From: an uncultured Pelagibacteraceae bacterium
GTDB lineage: Bacteria; Pseudomonadota; Alphaproteobacteria; Pelagibacterales; Pelagibacteraceae
Length of the DNA: 64,000 nucleotides
Assembly (NCBI GenBank): GCA_902618695.1
Contig: CACNCB010000001.1
Coordinates: 1-64,000 of the forward strand
Reading direction: 5' to 3'
Positions 30,213-39,492 of the stretch are shown piece after piece. Within the stretch, counting starts at the first letter, position 1. The number at the start of each line of letters is the position of its first letter. The notes under the pieces are model-generated. The model was given only the letters and a program-made list of their open reading frames with translations. It ran no database searches and was not told where the DNA came from. A program made the translations under genes and the position numbers.

Positions 30213-30841
30213 TGATCAAGGGGTGCAAAATCTGTGGGATTTCAGATCCCAATACTTTAAATTTTTTAATTAATCACCCTCACCCACCAAGGTTTATAGG
30301 ATTTATATGTAACTATCCAAAAAGTTCTAGATATGTTGAATATGAAAATTTAAAAAAACTTTTAAACATAAATCCAAAAAAAAGTTACTATGTTGCTGTT
30401 CTTGTTAAACCAAATAGCGAAATTTTAGAGAAAATTCAAAAGTTGCCTTTTGATTACTATCAATTATACGATTGCTCACCAGAGGAAATAAAAGAGATAA
30501 AACAAAAATATCAAAAGAAAATTATTACAGCTTTTACTATAAAATCGGAATCTGATTTGACCAATTATAAATTATATTCTGATGTTACTGACATTTACCT
30601 ATTTGATAGTAAGGGATATGAGAAAAGCCAGTCTTTTGATCATGAACTGATTAAAAATATTAAGTTAAATAAGGAATTAATGATTGCTGGGAACATTCAA
30701 TACAATGATGATCTTGAAAATTACAAAAATTTAGCAAATTTTATAGATTTATCTGGTGGCGTAGAAACATCTGGATTAAAAGACTTATCCAAAATAGAAT
30801 TTTTTTTAAAAAAAGTTAACGAAATTAAAAATGAAGCTTAA
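30212..30841 (+). CDS. trpF: Phosphoribosylanthranilate isomerase (divergent)
   Basis: KGCKICGISDPNTL N-terminus; C-terminal FIDLSGGVETSGLKD; directly before trpB. Confidence 0.88.
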   Translation: MIKGCKICGISDPNTLNFLINHPHPPRFIGFICNYPKSSRYVEYENLKKLLNINPKKSYYVAVLVKPNSEILEKIQKLPFDYYQLYDCSPEEIKEIKQKYQKKIITAFTIKSESDLTNYKLYSDVTDIYLFDSKGYEKSQSFDHELIKNIKLNKELMIAGNIQYNDDLENYKNLANFIDLSGGVETSGLKDLSKIEFFLKKVNEIKNEA

Positions 30842-32060
30842 AAAAAGTATTCCATTAATTGATCAACACAATCAACAAGGCTTTTGGGGAGGAAAGTTTG
30901 GTGGCAGTTTTATACCTGAAACTTTAAAAAAACCTGTAGAAGATTTAACAAAAGAATTTAAAAAACTTAGAAATGATAAAAGATTTTTAAAGAAGAGAGA
31001 TTATTATTTTAAAAATTACATTGGCTCTCCGACATCTTTTGTAAAATTAGAAAATTTATCTAATCATTTAGGTGGTGCTCAAATATGGGCCAAAGTTGTA
31101 TCAGAGGCTAATGGTGGTGCACACAAAATATACAATGCAACTGTTCATGCCTTAATTTGTAAGGCTATGGGAAAAAAATACATTGTTGGTGACACTGGCG
31201 CTGGTTATGCAGGTAAAATGTTAAGTATGGCTGCAAAAAAATTTGGTCTAAAATGTAAAATTTTCATGGGCGCAAAAGACATCAAAAGACAAAAACCAAA
31301 TTGTGATGCTATGAGAAAAAATGGTGCTGAAATAGTTCCTGTATATTCAGGCAGTCAAACCTTGGTCGATGCAGTCAGTGAGTGTATGAGATATTGGGTA
31401 TCAAATTGTGACACTACACATATGTGTGTTGGAAGTACAGTTGGTCCAAATATATTTGTAAAAATTTGTGGATGGAGTACAGCACAAATTTCAAGAGAAT
31501 TAAAAATACAAATTAAACAAGAATTCAAAAAAATTCCAAAAAAAATTAAATTAATTAACTGTGTGGGTGGTGGGAGTTCAGCATACGGTTTTTGGAGTGA
31601 ATTTATAGATTTTAATAAATCGCAAATAGAGTTAGTTGGTGTAGAGGCTGGAGGACCAAAAAAATCTAAACTTCATGCCGCTCCTTTAAGCAGAAATGCT
31701 AAAATTGGAATTTTACACGGCGCAGCATCTTATGTTTGTCAAAACAATGAAGGTCAAATAAATGACACAGAATCAATTAGTGCTGGATTGGATTACCCAG
31801 GTGTAAGTCCTATACATTGTTTTTTAAAAGATACAAAAAGAGCTAGATACACTTACGCAACTGATGAAGAAGCACTAAAAGCGCATGTGATGGTAACTAA
31901 ATTTGAAAAACTTAATCCAAGTTTAGAACCTAGTCATGCATTTGCTGAGGCGATAAAAATTGCGCCAAAATTAAGTAAAAACACAATCATAATTGTTAAC
32001 TCTTGTGGTGATGCTAAAAAAGATAGAGATATTTTAAAAGAGAGGTTGGGTAAAAATTAA
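30831..32060 (+). CDS. trpB: Tryptophan synthase beta chain
   Basis: GKFGGSFIPETL, NGGAHKIYNA (lysine site), VGGGSSAYGFW, SAGLDYPGVSP. Confidence 0.97.
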   Translation: MKLKKSIPLIDQHNQQGFWGGKFGGSFIPETLKKPVEDLTKEFKKLRNDKRFLKKRDYYFKNYIGSPTSFVKLENLSNHLGGAQIWAKVVSEANGGAHKIYNATVHALICKAMGKKYIVGDTGAGYAGKMLSMAAKKFGLKCKIFMGAKDIKRQKPNCDAMRKNGAEIVPVYSGSQTLVDAVSECMRYWVSNCDTTHMCVGSTVGPNIFVKICGWSTAQISRELKIQIKQEFKKIPKKIKLINCVGGGSSAYGFWSEFIDFNKSQIELVGVEAGGPKKSKLHAAPLSRNAKIGILHGAASYVCQNNEGQINDTESISAGLDYPGVSPIHCFLKDTKRARYTYATDEEALKAHVMVTKFEKLNPSLEPSHAFAEAIKIAPKLSKNTIIIVNSCGDAKKDRDILKERLGKN

Positions 32061-32860
32061 TGAATTCATTAATTAACAAAGCTTTCTCAGCTGCAAGAAA
32101 AGAGAACAGACCAGCTTTACTGACATATACAGTTGCTGGAGATAATACTAAAAAAAAATCCTTAGAAATATTAAAATCAATTTCTAATTTCGCAGATATT
32201 TGTGAATTAGGTTTTCCACATAACACTCCTATAGCTGATGGAGGACAAATACAAACAAGTGCTTACCGGGCAATTAAAAATGGTATCAAAATTAATGATG
32301 TATTTTCAATTGTAAAAAATTTTAAAAAATTAAAAAAAAATAAACCAATTATACTGATGGGCTATTACAACATGATCTATCAATATAATGAAAATAAATT
32401 TTTAGAAAAATGTAAAAAATCAAAAGTTGATGGTTTAATAGTTGTTGATTTACCTTATCCTGAAAATAAAAATTTTGCTTTAAAATGCAAAAAAAAAGGA
32501 ATTAATTTTATTCAATTAGTTTCGCCAACAACCTCTAAGATAAGATTAAAAAAAATCATAAAAGACTCACACGATATGATTTATTATATAAGCATGTTAT
32601 CTACAACAGGTGGAAAGCTTAAAGTATCCCCAAAGAAAATATTAGAAAAATACAACAAAATAAAAAAACAAAATAAATCAAAAAATGTTGTTATTGGTTT
32701 TGGAATTACAGAAAAAACCATCCAATCTCTTAAAAAAGCTGATGGTTTGGTGGTTGGAAGTACAATTTGCAAAGAAATTTCTAAATCAATTGAAAAGAGA
32801 CAAAATGCTGTCACAAATGTTACTAATATAGTAAAGAGACTAAAAAATAAAATTTTATGA
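32060..32860 (+). CDS. trpA: Tryptophan synthase alpha chain
   Basis: CELGFPHNTPIADGGQIQ, LMGYYNMIYQYN, GFGITE. Confidence 0.96.
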   Translation: MNSLINKAFSAARKENRPALLTYTVAGDNTKKKSLEILKSISNFADICELGFPHNTPIADGGQIQTSAYRAIKNGIKINDVFSIVKNFKKLKKNKPIILMGYYNMIYQYNENKFLEKCKKSKVDGLIVVDLPYPENKNFALKCKKKGINFIQLVSPTTSKIRLKKIIKDSHDMIYYISMLSTTGGKLKVSPKKILEKYNKIKKQNKSKNVVIGFGITEKTIQSLKKADGLVVGSTICKEISKSIEKRQNAVTNVTNIVKRLKNKIL

Positions 32861-33786
32861 ACTGGATAACAAAAATTATTAAAGCTGGTGAAAAAATTAA
32901 AACTGCTATACGAGAAAGAGCCTCAAAAGAAGATATTGCAAAAAGTGATTGGACATCATGTTGCAAAGGTCCAATTTTAAAAAAAGATTTAGAGGAAAAC
33001 TTATGGGTATGTCCAGATTGTAAACGTCATCATAGAATAAAACCTCATCAAAGATTTGATATTTTGTTTGGAAAAAACAATTACGAAATTTTTAAAACTC
33101 CAATACCAAAAGATGATCCACTAAATTGGACAGATTCTAAACCTTACAAAGATAGACTAAAAAGTGCTCGAAAGAAAACAGGATTAGAATGTGGAATGAT
33201 GGTTGCCTCTGGAACTATAAATAATATAAAAATTACAGCTGTAGCTTCTGATTTTGATTTTTTAGGAGCTTCAATGGCAGCTGCAGAAGGTGAGGCTTTT
33301 TTATATGGAATACAACATGCCATAGAAAATCGAACACCTTTTTTATGTATTAGTGCAGGTGGAGGAATGAGAATGATGGAAAGTTTAATTTCATTATCTC
33401 AAATGACAAGAACAACTCTTGCAATAAATGAATTAAAGAAAAATGGACTTCCATATTTAGTTTGTATCACTGATCCAACAGCAGGGGGTATCACTGCATC
33501 ATACGCTATGTTAGGTGATATTCATATTGCAGAACCAGGAGCTTTAATTGCATTTGCAGGTGCAAGAGTAATTCAAGGAACTGTTAAAGAAGAACTACCT
33601 GAAGGTTTCCAAAAAAGTGAATATGTTGAAAAAACTGGTTTTGTTGATTTAATTGTTGAACGTAAAGATCTCGCTTCTAAAATTGGAACTTTATTATCAA
33701 TATTGTTAAAGAAAAACTCTGATATAAGTGCTGAACAAAATGAAACTTCAGAAGATAGTCAGTCGCTTACAAGAGCTGCATCCTAA
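32857..33786 (+). CDS. accD: Acetyl-CoA carboxylase carboxyltransferase subunit beta
   Basis: Zinc-ribbon-like N-terminus, SAGGGMRMMESLISLSQM, DPTAGGITASYAMLGD. Confidence 0.96.
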   Translation: MNWITKIIKAGEKIKTAIRERASKEDIAKSDWTSCCKGPILKKDLEENLWVCPDCKRHHRIKPHQRFDILFGKNNYEIFKTPIPKDDPLNWTDSKPYKDRLKSARKKTGLECGMMVASGTINNIKITAVASDFDFLGASMAAAEGEAFLYGIQHAIENRTPFLCISAGGGMRMMESLISLSQMTRTTLAINELKKNGLPYLVCITDPTAGGITASYAMLGDIHIAEPGALIAFAGARVIQGTVKEELPEGFQKSEYVEKTGFVDLIVERKDLASKIGTLLSILLKKNSDISAEQNETSEDSQSLTRAAS

Positions 33787-35008
33787 AGAAATAGATTTAA
33801 GTCTAGATCGTATTCAAAGTCTCTGCAAAAAATTAGGAAATCCTCAAGATAAAATCAAAGCAATTTCAATTGTTGGTACTAATGGAAAGTACTCAACTAT
33901 CCAAGCGATGTTTTCTATTTTAAAGGAAGCAAATTTCAATTGTAATATCTACACTAGTCCTCATATCAAAAGTATCAATGAAAGGTTTGTTTTTAATAAT
34001 GAAGAATTGAATGATGAAGATTTGGCAAATTTACTTGAAGAAGTTGAGGAAGCTAACAATGGTGAACCAATTACTTTTTTTGAAATACTGACTGCAGCCT
34101 ATTTTTTAAAAGCATCTCAATACCCAGATAATATCAATTTAATTGAAAGTGGATTATTCTTTAGATTTGACGCTACTAATATCTTAAAAAATAACCTTGC
34201 TAGCGTTGTAACATGTATTGGCCTTGATCATTTAGATTGGCTACCTGAAAATGAACAAACTGTTGAAAAAATTATTTTTGAGAAAACATCAAGCTTATTA
34301 AACTCAAATATTATAGTTGCAAAACAAAGTACCAATAAAATTAAAGAAAATATTAAAAAAACAATTTCAAATAATAGATCAAGTAAGTTTTTCCATAATG
34401 AAAATTATAGTTTTACAATGCAAGAAACTGACTTCTTTTATTATGAAGATCAATTTGGGGGAATAAAATTACCTATGCCAAATGTTAAAGGTCAATTTCA
34501 ATTAGAAAATGTCTCAACAGCAATTGCGACCCTAAGAATTTTGAAAGACTTAAAAATTAAAGATGACCACATTAAAAAAGGTATTTTAAAAATAAATTGT
34601 ATTGCAAGATTACAAGAAATTAAATCTGGAAAACTTAAAGAGCTTGTAAAAGATCACAAACTTTATGTTGATGGATCTCACAACCCATTGGGAGCGAAAG
34701 TTTTGAATGAATACTTGGAAAGTTTAGATTGCAATAAACACATCATTCTTGGAATGATGGCTAATAAAGATCATAATGAATATATGAGTTTCTTTAAGGA
34801 TATCTCTTCATTGACTACAATAGATATACCTAATCAACCTAATTCAATTAAAGGAGGAGAGCTTAAAGATAAGCTAAACGGCTTTTCAAATATAAATTAT
34901 AAGGAAAGTATAGAAGATGCTATAAAGTCAATCCCGGTAAAAGAAAACGATATAATCCTGATTACTGGATCGTTATATCTTGCCGGTGAAGTTTTAAATT
35001 TAAATTAG
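33740..35008 (+). CDS. folC: Folylpolyglutamate synthase / dihydrofolate synthase
   Basis: VGTNGKYST, YTSPHIKSINERF, GLDHLDWL, DGSHNPLGA; ATG at 33740 preferred; overlaps accD 3' end. Confidence 0.93.
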   Translation: MKLQKIVSRLQELHPKEIDLSLDRIQSLCKKLGNPQDKIKAISIVGTNGKYSTIQAMFSILKEANFNCNIYTSPHIKSINERFVFNNEELNDEDLANLLEEVEEANNGEPITFFEILTAAYFLKASQYPDNINLIESGLFFRFDATNILKNNLASVVTCIGLDHLDWLPENEQTVEKIIFEKTSSLLNSNIIVAKQSTNKIKENIKKTISNNRSSKFFHNENYSFTMQETDFFYYEDQFGGIKLPMPNVKGQFQLENVSTAIATLRILKDLKIKDDHIKKGILKINCIARLQEIKSGKLKELVKDHKLYVDGSHNPLGAKVLNEYLESLDCNKHIILGMMANKDHNEYMSFFKDISSLTTIDIPNQPNSIKGGELKDKLNGFSNINYKESIEDAIKSIPVKENDIILITGSLYLAGEVLNLN

Positions 35009-35322
35009 ATATTTTTATCTAAAAATTCCTTCATGTGACTTTCGGGAACTCCACCAACTTTTCTATCTACTTCAACGCCTTTTTTATAGATAATAACTGT
35101 TGGAACACCTCTGATACCTGCTGCACTTCCGGTATTTATTCCACCATCTTCAACATCAGCATAATAGAAACCAGCCTTATCTTTATATTCATCAGATAAC
35201 TTATCCATTACTGGTTTTAGTGCCTTACATGGACCACACCACTCAGCTGAAAACTGGATGACTGAAACATCTTCATTTTTAATTTTAGTATCAAAATCTT
35301 CGTCTTTAAAATTTGTAAGCAT
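35005..35322 (-). CDS. trxA: Thioredoxin
   Basis: FSAEWCGPCKALKPVMD active site. Confidence 0.96.
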   Translation of the reverse strand: MLTNFKDEDFDTKIKNEDVSVIQFSAEWCGPCKALKPVMDKLSDEYKDKAGFYYADVEDGGINTGSAAGIRGVPTVIIYKKGVEVDRKVGGVPESHMKEFLDKNI

Positions 35323-35356
35323 ATTTCATTTCTATTAATTAGAGCCTTAAAGTCAA

Positions 35357-36793
35357 CTAGGCAATTTCATATTTTTTTTCTATTGACATAATAAATTCAT
35401 TTATTTCATCTAATTTTTTTAGTTCCTCTTCATCATCTCGATTTGATGCTTGATCTCTTAAGGTATCAATTTCTTGATAGGCCATTCCTATAGTTTGCCA
35501 CTTTTCTCTATTTTTGCTTAAAATTCGTCTAGCAATTTCACTTTTTATATTTTTATATAAATCTGGTGGCAAAATATGCGGTGCTTCTTGATAAATAATT
35601 TTTTGCCCAAACCAACTACATCTTTTATCTTGAAACTTATCCAACATTCTTAATTTATCTTCCCAAGAAGAACTATGCCAAGTTTTAAATAATTGGGTGT
35701 CTTTATTGGGAACGAATTTTTCATATAAAGTTTCTTCAGGTAACAGATCTTCCTGGGTTTGAGTTTGAGCTTTTTCTTCAGCGGCCTCTCTATTAATGAT
35801 TTGAATATTTTTACAAAAATTTTCACTATTTCTAACCATTTTTGCTCTTTTCTGGATTGTTTCTAAATCTAAGTCAGCATATGCCTTCTCTTTTAATGCA
35901 AACATTTTATCTAAAACTACAGGAGCTTTGTTGGTTTTAATTACTCTAAGTGCTTTTGGACTAAATTTTTTTAAATAAACTTTAAGATCATTTATTGATA
36001 AATTTAACAAAGGTTCAGGATCTCTTCTTAAATCAAATAAATATCCCCAAGATGCATATGATGGATGAAAACAATGATCTGGATGTAATGTAGAGACAAG
36101 ATACATCATATTTTTTCCCTTAACATTTTCGAAAATTGAATAAATCCCCTCACTTTTTAAGATAGTTTCAACGCTATTTTTTGTAGATGTGCTTAAAAAA
36201 TTTTCCCAATTGTATTTATGTTTGTCTTTTATAATTCTTAGAATTTTTAAGCTTGTAAATGCATCATGATAAGCAGTGTGTTGTTGAGATGTATCAAATC
36301 CTTGTTGTCTAGCTAAACCTTCTAAAGCTAGACTTTCATTTCCAGCTTCTGTTAATTCAGTCTTTAATGTTTCAGGATTCAAGGTTTGTGCTACTCTTGC
36401 AACATGTAAACCGTCATGTTCTTTATTGGGTGATGAATGTGTAATGTAAGGATATCTATTCCCTTTAAAAAAATTAAAATGAAGCATTCGTCTATCAAAA
36501 TTTAAGTTACTCCAACCCATAAACAATGCTGGACCAGCTTTAGAGAAAAAATTTTCTACCGCACCTAAAAAATCGTAATGTGAGTAATTGCCTTTAGTAA
36601 GTAAATCAATACTTGTTGAATTAACTAATAAGGCCTTTGCACTTGGAACCTCGCCCTCGGGCATTCTGCCACGAATATTTAGCTTACCAATTTCTTTTAA
36701 ATTTTTGTCAACAACTACAGCACCTACTTCAATTATTGAGCCCCAAATTGTACTATTTGTTGTTTCTGTGTCGTAAATTACTATTTTATCCAT
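35357..36793 (-). CDS. sbcB: Exonuclease I-like DEDDh 3'-5' exonuclease
   Basis: YDTETT motif, SNLNFDRRM, HTAYHDAFTSLKI; ExoI-like C-terminal regions. Confidence 0.82.
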   Translation of the reverse strand: MDKIVIYDTETTNSTIWGSIIEVGAVVVDKNLKEIGKLNIRGRMPEGEVPSAKALLVNSTSIDLLTKGNYSHYDFLGAVENFFSKAGPALFMGWSNLNFDRRMLHFNFFKGNRYPYITHSSPNKEHDGLHVARVAQTLNPETLKTELTEAGNESLALEGLARQQGFDTSQQHTAYHDAFTSLKILRIIKDKHKYNWENFLSTSTKNSVETILKSEGIYSIFENVKGKNMMYLVSTLHPDHCFHPSYASWGYLFDLRRDPEPLLNLSINDLKVYLKKFSPKALRVIKTNKAPVVLDKMFALKEKAYADLDLETIQKRAKMVRNSENFCKNIQIINREAAEEKAQTQTQEDLLPEETLYEKFVPNKDTQLFKTWHSSSWEDKLRMLDKFQDKRCSWFGQKIIYQEAPHILPPDLYKNIKSEIARRILSKNREKWQTIGMAYQEIDTLRDQASNRDDEEELKKLDEINEFIMSIEKKYEIA

Positions 36794-36799
36794 AAAATC

Positions 36800-37486
36800 C
36801 TAAGTTAAATCTGATATCTCATTAAATTTTTTTAATCTTCCCAAAAACAAATTTTGATAAACAATTAAATCATGCCCTTGAATTTTAAACTCTTGGAATA
36901 ATTTATCTACTGTGCAAACCAAAATTACACAAGAAGTGATATTGGAGTTATACACAATGTTATGTGCTAATGAATATGCACTTGTTTGAAGAAGCCATGA
37001 GTCTATATATTCAGCCTTTTTAGGTTTATTACTTTGTTTAAAATCTATTATTGTTTCTTTTCCTTCATAAACTCCGACACAATCAGCAGTACCTGCATAC
37101 TTCTCTGGGTAATAAAGAGTGCATTCAACACCCCAAATTTCATCCAATCTATTTTTCAAACCTTTTTCTATAATTTCTTTAGCCATTAATTTGTATTGTT
37201 CGTTATCTTCAAAAAAACTTAAATTTTCTCTTCCAAGTAAATAGGACTCTAAATAGTTGTGCATTTGAGAACCTCTACTACTTGCTGCTTTTGTAATTGC
37301 CTCAGCCTCTTTTTGCCCAGTTCTTTCTCTCCAATTTGCTAATGCTGCTTTATCTTCTTCAGATCGAGTTGCATCTAAAATTGAAGTGACACTTGGTAAT
37401 TTTGTTTCCCCTAATAAGTATCTTCTAATGCCATCAACTGTTGCTCTTGATGATTTTGGATAATCATATTTTTGATTCCACTGCAT
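36800..37486 (-). CDS. PD-(D/E)XK exonuclease, MGME1/RecB-like
   Basis: LPSVTSILDAT...ALANWRERTG...SSRGSQMHNYLES...YAGTADCVGVYEGKETIIDFKQSNKPKK...LQTSAYSLAHN. Start chosen at internal Met (MQWNQ) because ORF-track start overlaps rmuC. Confidence 0.82.
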   Translation of the reverse strand: MQWNQKYDYPKSSRATVDGIRRYLLGETKLPSVTSILDATRSEEDKAALANWRERTGQKEAEAITKAASSRGSQMHNYLESYLLGRENLSFFEDNEQYKLMAKEIIEKGLKNRLDEIWGVECTLYYPEKYAGTADCVGVYEGKETIIDFKQSNKPKKAEYIDSWLLQTSAYSLAHNIVYNSNITSCVILVCTVDKLFQEFKIQGHDLIVYQNLFLGRLKKFNEISDLT

Positions 37487-37523
37487 GAGATTTCTTATAG
37501 ACGTTATTAAGGAAAAAAAGAAA

Positions 37524-38621
37524 TTAATTTTTAAGCTGCCTATTTCGTTCAACAAATTTTTCCACGTTTTCAGTTTGTACAGCTTTCTCAACCTGCTCGG
37601 GATCTTTAATATTTTCTAAGGTTCTTGAAATTGATCTTGCATCCGTTCCAAATTTATCAACAACTCCCATAGCATCTTCTAATTTTTTTCTAAGAACTAT
37701 AATGTTGTCAAAATGTTTAGAAAATCTTGTACTGATTGTTTTTAAATGATTATAAATTTCCGTTGCACCTTTTTGTACCTTCAATGATTGGAATCCCATA
37801 TGTAAAGACTGTAAGTAAGCAGAAAGAGTATTAGGTCCACATATTACAACTTTATATTTTTTCATTAACTCTTGAGTTAATAATTCTTTTGTACTTGGAT
37901 CTTGGTATTCAGTTAACTCTTTGTATAAACTTTCTGTAGGAGCATATACGATTGCAAAATCAGTAGTTTTTGGTGCCACGATATATTTTTCATTAACACT
38001 TTTAGCTTTTGCTTTAAACGCTGAGGCTAATTTTGCTCTAGCATCTGCTACAGCCCTTTTGTCTTCCGCGTCATGACCATCGGTAATTGCTTTGAATTTT
38101 TCTACTGGAAAATGACTATCAACAGGAACTAAAACATCTCCTTGAAGCTTTATTGCAAATTCAACATTTTCACTGGTGTCCTCTTTCATTTTAACATTCG
38201 TCATGAATTGAGAGGCTGGTAGCAAATCTTTAATTAGAGCATCTAAGCTAAATTCTGCAAGAGTTCCATATTTCTTAACTCCAGCTAAAATTTTAGTTAT
38301 CCCCTCTTGGCTTTGATTTAATAGTTGAACTTGTTGATTAAAATTACCAACCTTTTCCTCTACCTTGGTTAAAGTTTCAGTCATATCTTTAGTAACCCCA
38401 GTTGATAGATTATTAAATGAAGTCGACATTGCACCAAGTGAGCTATTGATTGTAGTGTTTAAGGTATCTTTTAAACTTGATATTTCTGATTTTAAATTAG
38501 CTATTTCCTCAACTTCTTTGTTTTCATTTTCATCTTTTGGCTTAGTTTTTAAATTTAGATAAAGAATAGCTAAAACGCCGCCTAATAACAAAACTAGTAA
38601 AATTAACAATATATTATCCAT
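37524..38621 (-). CDS. rmuC: DNA recombination protein RmuC
   Basis: N-terminal TM + coiled coil; DALIKDLLPASQFMTNVKM, VPVDSHFPVEKF, VIYAPTESLYKE. Confidence 0.93.
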   Translation of the reverse strand: MDNILLILLVLLLGGVLAILYLNLKTKPKDENENKEVEEIANLKSEISSLKDTLNTTINSSLGAMSTSFNNLSTGVTKDMTETLTKVEEKVGNFNQQVQLLNQSQEGITKILAGVKKYGTLAEFSLDALIKDLLPASQFMTNVKMKEDTSENVEFAIKLQGDVLVPVDSHFPVEKFKAITDGHDAEDKRAVADARAKLASAFKAKAKSVNEKYIVAPKTTDFAIVYAPTESLYKELTEYQDPSTKELLTQELMKKYKVVICGPNTLSAYLQSLHMGFQSLKVQKGATEIYNHLKTISTRFSKHFDNIIVLRKKLEDAMGVVDKFGTDARSISRTLENIKDPEQVEKAVQTENVEKFVERNRQLKN

Positions 38622-38685
38622 GATTCTAATTTTTTATTTTATCGTAAATATTTGATTAATGTATTTAAATATTTAAAAATACTTT

Positions 38686-38817
38686 ATGGAACTAATTTTA
38701 GTATTAAAAATATTCTTTATTATTTGTGTTATTGTTGCACTTTATGCAATTATTAGAAATCTAGATATTATCAAAATTATATTAATTTATTGGAAAGACT
38801 TAATTTTTAGAAAGTAA
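38686..38817 (+). CDS. Putative 43-aa single-TM protein (below ORF-track length cutoff)
   Basis: ATG...TAA: MELILVLKIFFIICVIVALYAIIRNLDIIKIILIYWKDLIFRK; fills the gap between divergent rmuC and convergent hisG. Confidence 0.45.
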   Translation: MELILVLKIFFIICVIVALYAIIRNLDIIKIILIYWKDLIFRK

Positions 38818-39492
38818 TTTTACTATTTTTTTAAGACCCATTTTATTGTTGGATGACTTAGAAATCATCATGCAGGCCTCTGATCTTAATATTTCTCCAT
38901 CCTTTAAAATACGTAGATTGTTTGCTTTTAACGTTTCTCCAGTAGAAGTGATATCTGTAATTATTTCTGATGAGCCTGTAAAAGGATAAGCTTCAGTTGC
39001 ACCCAAACTATCAATTAATTTGAATTGGGTAACGCCTTTTGAAAACAAAAATTCCCTTGTTAAGTTTGGATATTTTGTTGCTACTCTTAATCTTTTCTTT
39101 TTCTTATCTTTAAATTCAAATGCAATTTCTTCTAAATCTGCAACTGTTTGTACATCTATCCATGGATCAGGAATTGCGACTACTAATGTAGCCTTACCAA
39201 AATCATATCTGTTTAAAACATAAATTTTCTTTTGAGTGTTAATTTCACTTTCCTTTAATAAATCAAAGCCAGAAAAACCTATGTCCAAAGATCCGTCTCC
39301 AAGTCTTTCGATGATCTCTCTTGCATGAAGATATAAAATCTTAATATTTTTAAATTGTTTTATAGATCCCAAAAGATCTCTTTCTCCTCTTTCAGAAATG
39401 AGATTTAATTTATTTTTTTTAAAAATATTTAAAACATCTTTTCTAAGTCTGCCTTTACTTGGGATACCAATATTTAAAATATTTTTTGTCAT
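38800..39492 (-). CDS. hisG: ATP phosphoribosyltransferase, HisZ-dependent short form
   Basis: IGIPSKGRLRKDVLNIF, GFSGFDLL, DITSTGETLKAN; followed by hisZ. Confidence 0.94.
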   Translation of the reverse strand: MTKNILNIGIPSKGRLRKDVLNIFKKNKLNLISERGERDLLGSIKQFKNIKILYLHAREIIERLGDGSLDIGFSGFDLLKESEINTQKKIYVLNRYDFGKATLVVAIPDPWIDVQTVADLEEIAFEFKDKKKKRLRVATKYPNLTREFLFSKGVTQFKLIDSLGATEAYPFTGSSEIITDITSTGETLKANNLRILKDGEILRSEACMMISKSSNNKMGLKKIVKLLSKN

